A stretch of DNA of 64,000 bases, taken from contig NZ_JAQFJG010000006.1 in the NCBI RefSeq assembly GCF_030439915.1, positions 58,144 to 122,143 on the forward strand, given 5' to 3'. The position numbers were made by a program, and so were the translations under genes. This stretch comes from Streptococcus sp. SPS1. GTDB lineage: Bacteria > Bacillota > Bacilli > Lactobacillales > Streptococcaceae. Position 1 is the stretch's first letter; each line of letters starts with the position of its first letter. Shown piece by piece: positions 1 to 7,193 of the stretch. Under the pieces are notes generated by a model. That model did not search any database and was not told the DNA's origin. It worked only from the letters and a program-made list of their open reading frames with translations.

Positions 1-176
1 ATCATACTAGTGTTGCCTTGCCGTAGGTATGGTTACTGACTTCGTCAGTTCTATCTACAACCTCAAAACAGTGTTTTGAGCTGACTTCGTCAGTTCTATC
101 CACAACCTCAAAGCAGTGATTTGAGCAGCCTGCGGCTAGCTTCCTAGTTTGTTCTTTGATTTTCATTGAGTATAAG
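1..176 (+). repeat. BOX element, 5'-truncated by window edge, two boxB
   Basis: The order is the end of a diverged boxA, two boxB units (each with the hairpin pair TGACTTCGTCA and CTCAAAACAGTGTTTTGAG or close variants) and boxC ending TTGAGTATAA. The first 30 bases align with boxA base for base but carry many substitutions, so this copy is old or part-degenerate. It lies upstream of galM. BOX elements are known non-coding repeats of pneumococci and relatives. Confidence 0.88.
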
Positions 177-221
177 ATAGTGTTTATGAATTCTTGACAA
201 GAGGATTTGTATATCATCAGG

Positions 222-260
222 CAAACCATAGATTGTCAATTCGCTTTCTATGGTTTGTTT
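222..260 (+). terminator. Terminator-like hairpin upstream of galM
   Basis: Arms CAAACCATAG (222-231) and CTATGGTTTG (248-257) are perfectly complementary and are followed by TTTG. It probably ends transcription of the gene upstream of the window; the galM ribosome-binding site follows 20 bases later. No convincing -35/-10 pair for galM was found between the two. Confidence 0.55.
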
Positions 261-290
261 GCTTGAGAGAAATAGTAAAAGGAGAAGAGA

Positions 291-1328
291 ATGAAAGCAT
301 ACACAGAGCGTGTGTTTGGAAATGTTGAGGGACAAGATATTTTGGCCTATCGTTTTGAGACGGACGGTGGCTACCAGCTTGAAGTTATGACCTATGGTGC
401 GACCATCTTGCGCTATGTAACGCCTGACAAGGATGGAAATTTTGCCAACGTTATCTTGGGTTTTGATGACTTTGCTAGCTATGTAGGTAATAGTCCCAAA
501 CATGGAGCTAGCGTAGGTCCTGTGGCAGGCCGTATTACTGGTGCGACATTTGAACTCAATGGCAAGACTTATGACCTTGAAGTCAACAATGCTAGCAATT
601 GTAATCACAGTGGTTCAACAGGTTGGGATTCGAGTTTGTTTGAACTAGTTGAAGTGAGTGACCATGGCTTGACCCTCTACACAGAGCGTACAGATGGTAC
701 AGGAGGATTTCCTGGCAATCTCAAGATTTGGATTAGTTATCACTTGGAAGAAACTGGTGCCTATGAAATCAGCTACAAGGTAACAACAGATCAGGATACG
801 CTGGTCAATCCAACCAACCACAGCTATTTCAACTTGTCTGGTGATTTCACGCAGACGATTGACCGCCATGTCTTCCAGCTAAATACTGAGGGCATTTATC
901 CAATCGCTCCCGACGGTGTTCCTGCCAAAACTCCAGAAGCCAACCGTGATGTGGTCAAACACATCTACAATGGTGCCTTGTTGAAGGATATCTTTGCAGA
1001 GGAAGATGAGCAAATCCAGCTGGTATCAGGTTTGGATCATCCATTTGCCCTTCCTGCAGGTCATGACAATGCTGGTTTCCTTTATGACCAAAACTCAGGT
1101 CGCTTCCTGCTCTTCAAGACAGAGGCTCCTTGCTTTGTAGTATACACAGCAAATTTTGTGGATGAGAGTGTCATCATAGGAGGTCAGCCAATGCTACAGC
1201 ACAATGGGATTGCCCTTGAAGCGCAAGTTTTACCAGATGCCATTCACAGTAACCTCAAAGACCAAGTCATCCTTAAAGCAGGTCAAACCTTCACAAGTAA
1301 GACACGTTATGAACTTGTTGTGAAGTGA
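291..1328 (+). CDS. galM: Aldose 1-epimerase (mutarotase)
   Basis: Interconverts alpha and beta anomers of hexoses such as galactose and glucose in the cytoplasm, feeding the Leloir pathway. The 345-residue length is normal for GalM. The NPTNHSYFNLSG segment carries the catalytic histidine (about H177) and ALEAQ carries the catalytic glutamate (about E310). The start is set by AAAAGGAGAAGAG just upstream. It stands alone between a BOX element and a strong terminator; no gal genes are adjacent. Family assignment is secure; the physiological substrate is inferred. Confidence 0.95.
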   Translation: MKAYTERVFGNVEGQDILAYRFETDGGYQLEVMTYGATILRYVTPDKDGNFANVILGFDDFASYVGNSPKHGASVGPVAGRITGATFELNGKTYDLEVNNASNCNHSGSTGWDSSLFELVEVSDHGLTLYTERTDGTGGFPGNLKIWISYHLEETGAYEISYKVTTDQDTLVNPTNHSYFNLSGDFTQTIDRHVFQLNTEGIYPIAPDGVPAKTPEANRDVVKHIYNGALLKDIFAEEDEQIQLVSGLDHPFALPAGHDNAGFLYDQNSGRFLLFKTEAPCFVVYTANFVDESVIIGGQPMLQHNGIALEAQVLPDAIHSNLKDQVILKAGQTFTSKTRYELVVK

Positions 1329-1350
1329 AGAGTGGAGTTTCTACTATATA

Positions 1351-1397
1351 AAAGGCATGATAGTAAGTGTTCAAAAACGTTGCTATCATGCCTTTTG
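1351..1397 (+). terminator. galM terminator, possibly bidirectional
   Basis: A 13-bp perfect stem, AAAGGCATGATAG (1351-1363) with CTATCATGCCTTT (1383-1395), is followed by TTG. Since the next gene points back at it from the minus strand, it may serve both, but the A-run on the left side is short. Confidence 0.8.
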
Positions 1398-1463
1398 TCA
1401 TAGATTGGGTTACCGATTTTTTTCAAATGGAGTGTTCGTCCAGATTATGTTAGAGATTCTAGT

Positions 1464-2147
1464 CTACAAATTCTTTCTCTTCTTGGCATTCTTGGTCAGG
1501 GAAACCTGGTAAGTATCCTGTTCTTTAGTGAGGTAATGGATGACTTGAAAATCATCTGTTTGAGCCTTGAAATCCACTTCATAGACAGTGGTGACTTGTT
1601 CTCCATCATTGCTGGTATCAATGGAGATGAGGTCTAACTCGGTACAGAATTGTGATAGCCCAGATTGGATAGTTTGGAGTTGCTTTTCTTGGTTGGCGAT
1701 TGTGATGGTCAATAGTCTGCGACGTTGGTGATTGCTCTTGCTTTGTTGCTTTTCTAAAAGAAGCCATACTGCTAAGATAAAGACAGTGAAGAGAATAGCC
1801 AGAGCTAGGTAGCCTGTCCCTGCTGCCAGCCCGATAATCATGGCAAGGAAGATTGCAATTAGTTCCCGTGAGCCACTGGTAGCTGAACGAAAACGAATGA
1901 GGCTAAAAGTTCCTGCAACAGCGATAGAGGTTCCTAGTCTGCCATTTACCAGAAAGATGACCAAGGTCATCAAGCAGGGGAGTAGGGTCAAACTAACAGC
2001 AAATTCCCGTGTATAGAGGGTACGGTGTTTGTAAGCCCAGGTCAGCGCCAAACCTAAAATCAGGCTGACAAAGAGAGCCAGAAAGAGTTGGATAGGATTG
2101 GCAGTAGCAGTTGTGTCGTTGAAAATAGAATTGAAAAGATTAGACAT
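1464..2147 (-). CDS. DUF4956 family membrane protein
   Basis: A 227-residue protein with about four hydrophobic segments in the first 130 residues (for example PIQLFLALFVSLILGLALTW and LPCLMTLVIFLVNG), the conserved stretch TFSLIRFRSATSGSRE, and a soluble C-terminal half that looks like a small alpha/beta domain. DUF4956 proteins are usually encoded beside polyphosphate-polymerase (VTC-like) domain proteins and spore-coat CotH-like or carbohydrate-binding proteins, exactly the context here. Its start overlaps the end of the upstream gene by 8 bases, so translation is probably coupled. The function of the family is not established. Confidence 0.85.
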   Translation of the reverse strand: MSNLFNSIFNDTTATANPIQLFLALFVSLILGLALTWAYKHRTLYTREFAVSLTLLPCLMTLVIFLVNGRLGTSIAVAGTFSLIRFRSATSGSRELIAIFLAMIIGLAAGTGYLALAILFTVFILAVWLLLEKQQSKSNHQRRRLLTITIANQEKQLQTIQSGLSQFCTELDLISIDTSNDGEQVTTVYEVDFKAQTDDFQVIHYLTKEQDTYQVSLTKNAKKRKNL

Positions 2148-2916
2148 AAGTAGTACCTACACTTTCTATGCTTGGTCGTGGGCTATAGTCCAGCCCCTGA
2201 GACTTGTGGTAGGCGCAGCTGTATTTTGAAAATTTCTGCTTTACCAGTCCATATTGGTCGAGAATATCTTGTAGCCATTGGGGTTTTCTACCAGGTGCTT
2301 TAATTTCCATGATGACAATGTCCTCGTTTAGTAGAGGGAAACCGTCTTTTCCTGAAAATAAACTGACATTCTCATCACGATAGGTTAGATTTTGGTCAAT
2401 GGTGACACGAATTTTATTGTAGGGAAATCCGCTAATTTCTTTCTTTTCCTTGAGAGAAAAGCGGTCGTAGTAGATATACATACGAGGGATGATAGATTGC
2501 TGGTATTCTTCTTGGAGTTGCTGGATTTTTTCAATCATCATTTGGTCCTTGATGCTGCTATCCAGCTGTCCTTTGGTCATAAACTGGGTGATAGACTGGG
2601 GAGTCGACAAGAGACGATATTTTCGCCCGACACCAGTCCTGTCCTTGGATTTGATTTCTAAAAATACCTGACTATCGGGCTGGACTTGACTGAGATAGGT
2701 TCGCATCCGAATCTTTTCTTTACGCTTAGTACCTTGGCCATCCTCCTGAATCATATCAAATTGCTCTGTATCAAAGTAGATGTTGGAAATGGTCGAAGTT
2801 GGATAATCATCCTCGACGAGGTATGTTTTTAAGTTTTCTATTAAATCAGCCAAGTCAGTCTTGGCAACGACATATTTGGTTTCAATTCGTTTAAAGCTTG
2901 TTTCAATTGGTTTCAT
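2140..2916 (-). CDS. Polyphosphate polymerase (VTC-like) domain protein
   Basis: About 258 residues. It has VTC/CYTH-type tunnel-fold features: N-terminal RIETKYVV, several basic strands (KRKEKIRMRTY, EIKSKDRTGVGRKYR), YYDRFSLKEKKE, and near the end VIMEIKAPGRKPQWL. Eukaryotic VTC domains make polyphosphate; bacterial members are uncharacterised and their triphosphate chemistry is only inferred. I start at 2916 because AAAGGAGA lies 8 bases upstream; a start at 2937 has no good Shine-Dalgarno. First gene of a two-gene operon with the DUF4956 gene, divergent from the lipoprotein at 3299. Confidence 0.85.
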   Translation of the reverse strand: MKPIETSFKRIETKYVVAKTDLADLIENLKTYLVEDDYPTSTISNIYFDTEQFDMIQEDGQGTKRKEKIRMRTYLSQVQPDSQVFLEIKSKDRTGVGRKYRLLSTPQSITQFMTKGQLDSSIKDQMMIEKIQQLQEEYQQSIIPRMYIYYDRFSLKEKKEISGFPYNKIRVTIDQNLTYRDENVSLFSGKDGFPLLNEDIVIMEIKAPGRKPQWLQDILDQYGLVKQKFSKYSCAYHKSQGLDYSPRPSIESVGTTYV

Positions 2917-2945
2917 AAATCCTGTCTCCTTTATCAAACTGTTTC

Positions 2946-3097
2946 ATACTCAATGAAAATCAAAGAGCAAACTAGGAAGCTAGCCACAGGTTGCTCAAAA
3001 CACTGTTTTGAGGTTGTAGATAAAACTGACGAAGTCAGTAACATATATATACGGCAAGGCTAAGCTGACACGGTTTGAAGAGATTTTCGAAGAGTAT
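2946..3097 (-). repeat. BOX element, one boxB
   Basis: On the minus strand it reads boxA (ATACTCTTCGAAAATCTC), one boxB, then boxC ending at ATTTTCATTGAGTAT. It sits in the divergent region between the VTC-domain gene and the lipoprotein gene. Confidence 0.93.
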
Positions 3098-3210
3098 CAG
3101 CGCTCTATCTTATTAGAAGATATATGTGTCTGGGCAAGTTGCACTTGCTTGTGACTAGTCTAGGGAACTTTCCTAAAACTTTTGTTAAAGATAACTTAAC
3201 TGAAACTGAA

Positions 3211-3249
3211 TTTAAGAAAACTTTCAGAAAAAGTTCAGATTTTTTTCAG
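3211..3249 (+). promoter_or_regulatory. Four hexamer repeats at 11-bp spacing (response-regulator-like site)
   Basis: TTTAAG (3211), TTTCAG (3222), GTTCAG (3233) and TTTCAG (3244) are each separated by 5 bases, giving an exact 11-bp period. OmpR/PhoB-family regulators bind direct repeats with this helical spacing. A weak -10 (TAAACT, 3260-3265) with no good -35 follows, as expected for an activated promoter driving the gene at 3299. A fainter TTAAAG-N5-TTAACT pair precedes it at 3185-3201. The regulator is unknown. Confidence 0.5.
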
Positions 3250-3298
3250 ATTTCCCCTGTAAACTAAGCTCAAGCTAAATGAAGGCGAGGAAAAAAGT

Positions 3299-4537
3299 AT
3301 GAAATCAAAAAAATGGGCTCTAATCTTAACCAGTTTAACAGCTTTGACTTTGATGACAGCTTGTGGGCAGTCAACGACCAAGTCAAGTACAACTGCAGCG
3401 GCAGATACCACTGCCATCACAACTTCAGCTAAAAATAGTCAATCTTCTTATTTTACAGAAAAGGACTACGATACATCTTATGATGAAAATACAGCCTCTA
3501 AGATTGAATTGTCAGGCTCATCTGCAAGTGTCTCTGGAGACGGTGTGACAGTTTCTGGTTCAACAGTGACTATCTCAAAAGCAGGTACCTATGTCATCTC
3601 TGGTCAGTCTGACGGAGTGCAAATTCAAATTGCAGCTGATAAGTCTGATGATGTGAAACTTGTTCTCAAAGGCGCAACCATGACTAATACAGATGCGGCT
3701 ATTTCGGCTACAAGCGCAGGTCATGTCTACCTCACTCTAGCAGAGGGAACCACCAACAGTCTGTCCGACTCAAGCTCTAATAGTGATGAAAAGGCAAATG
3801 CCGCTCTCTTCTCTAAGGTTGATTTGACCATCAATGGCTCAGGAACTCTCAATGTAGATGGCAAGAAAAGCAATGCTATCAAGGCTAACGACACCCTCCA
3901 CATCACAGGTGGAACCTTTAACATCACATCAGTTGGCGATGCCTTTAATGTCAATGATGAACTTAATGTCACTGGTGCGACCATGACGATCGATGCTAAG
4001 GAAGATGGTGTCAAAGTTGACAATGATGACGATATGACTGTCGGAAATATGTATTTGGCGAACAATACCATAATAGTCACAGCAGGCGATGATGGCATTC
4101 ACGCTTCTGGCAACCTAGTGATTGATAGTGGTACTTACACAGTCAAGAATGCGACTGAAGGAATTGAAGGGAAAGCCATTACGATCAATGGTGGAGATAT
4201 CAATGTCTACTCGACAGATGATGGAGTCAATGCAGCCAATAAAAATGCCCAGCAAAGTGACATTTACTTTACTATGACAGGTGGAAATCTAACTGTAGAA
4301 GTCGGTCAAGGAGATACAGACCCAATTGACTCAAACGGGAATATCACAGTCACAGGCGGAACCATTAAATTGATAGGACAATCAGGCTTTGACTTTGATG
4401 GAACAGCAACCTACACAGGTGGGGATATCTACATCAACGGCGAAAAACAAACAGATATTGTCAATTCTATGCCTGGAGGCGGAGGCCCGAATGGAGGTCC
4501 TCAAGGCGGCGGCCCAGCCCCTGGCGGACGAGGATAA
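3299..4537 (+). CDS. Carbohydrate-binding domain lipoprotein (DUF4353-like)
   Basis: A 412-residue secreted lipoprotein. The signal peptide ends in LMTAC, predicting lipidation at C22. A Ser/Thr-rich linker (about residues 23-60) follows, then repeated parallel beta-helix-type strands with recurring 'TINGGT/GDGIHASG' patterns (DDGIHASG, TEGIEGKAITINGGDINVYS, DDGVNAAN). The C-terminus is a Gly/Pro-rich low-complexity tail. This matches carbohydrate-binding DUF4353 proteins, which often neighbour VTC-like and DUF4956 genes. RBS is GGCGAGGAAAAAAG. Likely surface-exposed; ligand unknown. Confidence 0.85.
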   Translation: MKSKKWALILTSLTALTLMTACGQSTTKSSTTAAADTTAITTSAKNSQSSYFTEKDYDTSYDENTASKIELSGSSASVSGDGVTVSGSTVTISKAGTYVISGQSDGVQIQIAADKSDDVKLVLKGATMTNTDAAISATSAGHVYLTLAEGTTNSLSDSSSNSDEKANAALFSKVDLTINGSGTLNVDGKKSNAIKANDTLHITGGTFNITSVGDAFNVNDELNVTGATMTIDAKEDGVKVDNDDDMTVGNMYLANNTIIVTAGDDGIHASGNLVIDSGTYTVKNATEGIEGKAITINGGDINVYSTDDGVNAANKNAQQSDIYFTMTGGNLTVEVGQGDTDPIDSNGNITVTGGTIKLIGQSGFDFDGTATYTGGDIYINGEKQTDIVNSMPGGGGPNGGPQGGGPAPGGRG

Positions 4538-4540
4538 ACA

Positions 4541-4681
4541 AAAACGAGGCTGGGCAAGAAGTCTTTGAAATCAGAAAAACGCATAGTATCAGGTCTTGAG
4601 AAACCTTGGTACTATGTGTTTTATTGTGGGGAGATTTACTTCATTTTCTCCTGAAGTCGACTTTTTGCCCAACATCGTTTT
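4541..4681. repeat. 141-bp nested inverted-repeat element (MITE- or RUP-like)
   Basis: The 23-base ends (4541-4563 and 4659-4681) are inverted repeats with 3 mismatches, both containing TGGGCAA. Inside lies a second imperfect inverted repeat (4576-4594 with 4603-4622) sharing ACGCATAGTA / TACTATGTGT. It follows the lipoprotein gene directly. The nested palindrome looks like a small non-autonomous element or a large terminator-like structure; no coding capacity. I cannot assign it to a named repeat family from memory. Confidence 0.65.
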
Positions 4682-4777
4682 GTCCTGCTATTTGAGTTGT
4701 TCTACTTGACTCCAAGTAAAAAAGGAGTATAATGCTGTAATAAACAAAGTTACAATAAAAAAACAAAGGAGAAATAG

Positions 4778-5632
4778 ATGACCTACGCATACAATAGTAA
4801 GATTTATTTGGCAGAGGCTGTTTTAAATGTAAAGGATGTGGCAAGTCAGACTGCCTTTTATCATCAGATTCTAGGCTTGGAAATCCTTTCTCAGACAGAA
4901 TCTGAAAGTATTTTAGGAGCTGGTGGAAAGGCTTTGGTTCATTTACTGAAAACAGACAGGCTAGAGGAGGTGCAAGATCACTATGGTCTCTATCACCTAG
5001 CTATCCTTTTACCAAGTCGTGAGGATTTGGCAAATCTGTTTAAGCATATGGCAGAGCTGCAAATTCAGCTAGTCGGCGGGGCGGATCATGGCTACAGTGA
5101 AGCAATCTATCTGGAAGATTTAGAAGGGAACGGGATTGAAATTTATCGGGATAAGCCTGTAGAGGACTGGGATATTCGTGAGGATGGGCGCATTGTCGGA
5201 GTGACTGAAGTCTTATCTGCTCAAGAAATATATGAGATGGGACGTAAAGTAGAACCTTTTGAGATAGCCTCTACTACGCGCATGGGGCATATCCATCTTT
5301 CTGTCAAGGATAGTCAAGTAGCAAGCCAGTTTTATCAAAAAGTTTTAGGACTAGAGGATAAATTTAGTCTACCTAGTGCTAGTTGGATTGCATCTGGGGA
5401 TTATCATCATCATTTAGCGGTCAACGAGTGGGGAGGAAAAAGGCTACTCAGAAATGAACAAGGATTACCCGGCTTAGCCTACTATGTCATTGAAGTCGCA
5501 AGCAAAGAAGAACTTCTAGCAATTGACGAAAGAGGACAAGAAGTTGAGGCGCCTATCAAGTGGCTGACATCAACTCAGTTGGAAGTGACAGACCCTGACG
5601 GAATCGTGATGCGTATCCGCTTAGCTAGATAG
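4778..5632 (+). CDS. VOC family protein, two glyoxalase/dioxygenase-like domains
   Basis: A 284-residue cytoplasmic protein made of two vicinal-oxygen-chelate modules (about residues 8-125 and 165-280). Candidate metal ligands include the histidines in YGLYHLAILLP and MGHIHLSVKD and the glutamate in GNGIEIYRDKP. The layout matches CatE/catechol 2,3-dioxygenase-like proteins widespread in Firmicutes. The reaction cannot be deduced. RBS is AAAGGAGAAATAG. Monocistronic, with a BOX element behind it. Confidence 0.88.
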   Translation: MTYAYNSKIYLAEAVLNVKDVASQTAFYHQILGLEILSQTESESILGAGGKALVHLLKTDRLEEVQDHYGLYHLAILLPSREDLANLFKHMAELQIQLVGGADHGYSEAIYLEDLEGNGIEIYRDKPVEDWDIREDGRIVGVTEVLSAQEIYEMGRKVEPFEIASTTRMGHIHLSVKDSQVASQFYQKVLGLEDKFSLPSASWIASGDYHHHLAVNEWGGKRLLRNEQGLPGLAYYVIEVASKEELLAIDERGQEVEAPIKWLTSTQLEVTDPDGIVMRIRLAR

Positions 5633-5655
5633 GATGTGATAAAGACCAGCATCTA

Positions 5656-5895
5656 ATACTCAATGAAAATTAAAGAGCAAACTAGGAAACTAGCCGCAGG
5701 CTGCTCAAAACACTGTTTTGAGGTTGTAGATAGAACTGACGAGGTCAGCTCAAAACACCGTTTTGAGGTTGCAGATAGAACTGACGAAGTCAGCTCAAAA
5801 CACCGTTTTGAGGTTGCAGATAGAACTGACGAAGTCAGTAACATATATACGGCAAAGCGACGTTGACGCGGTTTGAAGAGATTTTCGAAGAGTAT
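5656..5895 (-). repeat. BOX element, three boxB
   Basis: On the minus strand: boxA, three tandem 45-bp boxB units, boxC. The boxB copies differ by a few substitutions (CACCGTTTTGAG against CACTGTTTTGAG). It lies between the VOC gene and the acetyltransferase gene. Confidence 0.94.
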
Positions 5896-5975
5896 AAATT
5901 GTAGAAAGTGCTCCTTATCCTAGTCAGATATGTAGAAATTTTGATATGATAGTAGGAAATAAGGAGAAGAATGCA

Positions 5976-6533
5976 ATGACCAGTGAATACCAGAAAATGA
6001 TAGCAGGAGAGGTTTACCGTCCATCGGACCCAGAATTGCGGGCCTTGGCTCAGGCTTCTCGCCAAAAACAGGCTGCCTTTAACCGAGAAGAAGATCCCTT
6101 AAAGGGAGCTGGAATCATTAAGGCTTGGTTTGGTTCGACTGGGCAAAATCTATATGTCAATCCACGTCTGGTGGTCGATTATGGAGTCAATATCCATCTA
6201 GGGGAAAATTTTTATTCTAATTGGAACTTGACCATGCTGGATGTTTGTCCGATTCGTATTGGAGACAATGCCATGATTGGTCCCAACTGTCAGTTCCTGA
6301 CTCCACTTCATCCGCTGGATCCACATGAGCGCAATTCAGGTATCGAGTACGGTAAGCCTATCACAATCGGAGACAATTTCTGGGCTGGTGGTGGCGTCAT
6401 TGTCCTGCCTGGAGTTACACTTGGAAATAATGTCGTCGCAGGAGCAGGAGCCGTGATTACCAAGTCCTTTGGAGATAATGTTGTGTTAGGTGGCAATCCT
6501 GCGCGCGTGATTAAGGAAATACCTGTGGAATAG
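5976..6533 (+). CDS. Hexapeptide-repeat acetyltransferase (maltose/galactoside O-acetyltransferase family)
   Basis: About 185 residues. Probably transfers acetyl from acetyl-CoA to a sugar hydroxyl. The N-terminal helical domain (MTSEYQKMIAGEVYRPSDPE) is typical of Maa/LacA enzymes. The left-handed beta-helix runs from about residue 50 (NIHLGENFYSNWNLTMLDVCPIRIG) to GDNVVLGGNPARVIKEI; the catalytic histidine is in LTPLHPLDPHERNSG. The start at 5976 is set by AAGGAG 9 bases upstream. An extended -10 (TGATATGAT) ends at 5950. The acceptor is not known. Confidence 0.9.
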   Translation: MTSEYQKMIAGEVYRPSDPELRALAQASRQKQAAFNREEDPLKGAGIIKAWFGSTGQNLYVNPRLVVDYGVNIHLGENFYSNWNLTMLDVCPIRIGDNAMIGPNCQFLTPLHPLDPHERNSGIEYGKPITIGDNFWAGGGVIVLPGVTLGNNVVAGAGAVITKSFGDNVVLGGNPARVIKEIPVE

Positions 6534-6802
6534 AAGTAAAAAGGAACAGCGGGTGTTGTTTCTTTTCTGTCATTCCCTTGTTCTTCTATAATGGAGAAAA
6601 AGGGAGTGGAGATAAAAACTTCTTCTATATTTTTTACCCAACCCACATTTACCTACTCTATATCTTAGCAAGTCTGCTTCATTGATCAATTTTAAATCAT
6701 CTTGTAACTGGGATGCTTTTTGATACAAGAAGTATTAGTGTAGGAGAGAGTTTTTGTGGATGACTCGATGATGTCAATGATTTTTTCTATTTATTTTCAG
6801 TC
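6534..6802. other. Non-coding stretch with nothing recognised
   Basis: AT-rich sequence after the acetyltransferase gene. I found no ORF with a Shine-Dalgarno, no strong terminator and no repeat seen elsewhere in the window. A TATAAT at about 6587 has no matching -35. It could be a decayed insertion. Confidence 0.5.
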
Positions 6803-6807
6803 AAAGA

Positions 6808-6816
6808 TGATACAAT
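6808..6816 (+). promoter_or_regulatory. Promoter of Fst-type toxin mRNA (locus 1)
   Basis: Extended -10 TGATACAAT (TG at 6808, TACAAT 6811-6816) with no clear -35. The predicted transcript starts near 6823 and would end at the terminator near 7036, about 215 nt. Confidence 0.65.
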
Positions 6817-6860
6817 AGTAAGGTCGCAAACACTAGACTGCGCAGGCAGGAGGTGATCTT

Positions 6861-6977
6861 ATGTGCGTTTTCATCGAACTTGTCTTGCTACCTATTCTTG
6901 CTGGTACACTAGCGAATGTCTTATCGGAGTGGCTTATCCGATTTGTAGCAAGCAAATGCGACAAGAAAAAGAAATAG
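6861..6977 (+). CDS. Fst-like type I toxin peptide (locus 1)
   Basis: A 38-residue peptide with one membrane helix (ELVLLPILAGTLANVLSEWL) and a basic tail ending CDKKKK. A central proline in the helix, W/L before the tail and a lysine-rich C-terminus are typical of Fst/holin-like toxins, which disturb the membrane and nucleoid when expressed unchecked. AGGAGGTGA lies upstream. The case rests on the surrounding architecture: a 13-bp direct repeat overlapping the start of the gene and repeated beyond the terminator, plus a convergent antisense promoter. Whether it is active as a toxin is inferred. Confidence 0.85.
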   Translation: MCVFIELVLLPILAGTLANVLSEWLIRFVASKCDKKKK

Positions 6978-7000
6978 CCTGAGCGCCTTGAGCAAGCGCA

Positions 7001-7036
7001 AAAAAACACCACTGGCGGCAACCGGTGGTGTTTTCT
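7001..7036. terminator. Shared bidirectional terminator of Fst locus 1
   Basis: Arms AACACCACTGG (7005-7015) and CCGGTGGTGTT (7022-7032), with A-run before and T-run after, serve both the toxin mRNA and the convergent antisense RNA. A shared terminator is the standard arrangement of par/fst loci. Confidence 0.88.
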
Positions 7037-7066
7037 TATATGCTTATTTCATCGAACTTTTAAGCA
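7001..7066 (-). ncRNA. Antisense antitoxin RNA (RNAII) of Fst locus 1
   Basis: Predicted roughly 65-nt RNA transcribed toward the toxin gene. Its 5' part covers the direct repeat TTTCATCGAACTT (7047-7059), so it is complementary to the identical sequence at the toxin start (6869-6881); its 3' part is the shared terminator. Pairing at both places would block toxin translation, as in pAD1 RNAII. Ends are estimated from the promoter and hairpin. Confidence 0.8.
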
Positions 7067-7071
7067 AGTCC

Positions 7072-7100
7072 ATTGTACCATTAAAAAGAGTCTCTGTCAA
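7072..7100 (-). promoter_or_regulatory. Consensus promoter of antitoxin RNA (locus 1)
   Basis: On the minus strand: TTGACA (7100-7095), 17-bp spacer, TACAAT (7077-7072). The perfect -35 and ideal spacing predict stronger transcription than the toxin promoter, as expected for an antitoxin. Confidence 0.85.
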
Positions 7101-7140
7101 AAATATTGTTATTGTATTGTTTTTATTCTCAGCCTCCTCC

Positions 7141-7168
7141 TTGACACTCCGTCAATTTTTGATACAAT
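7141..7168 (+). promoter_or_regulatory. Promoter of nucleoside phosphorylase gene
   Basis: TTGACA (7141-7146), 16-bp spacer ending TGA, TACAAT (7163-7168). GAGGAGG at 7181-7187 precedes the start codon. Confidence 0.85.
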
Positions 7169-7193
7169 AGTACAAAATTAGAGGAGGCAGGCT

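Noticed and set aside
5653..5866. ORFs on both strands through the tandem repeats here and at 2-229, 22087-22401 and 55987-56268
   Set aside because: They are translations of BOX elements (repeated FEVVDRTDEVSSKH-like peptides), have no ribosome-binding sites, and BOX is known to be non-coding.
5656..5895. Regular 45-bp repeats resembling a CRISPR array
   Set aside because: The units are contiguous boxB copies without variable spacers, flanked by boxA and boxC; no cas genes nearby.
6988..7170. 60-residue plus-strand ORF
   Set aside because: Runs through the shared terminator and the antitoxin promoter of Fst locus 1; no RBS.
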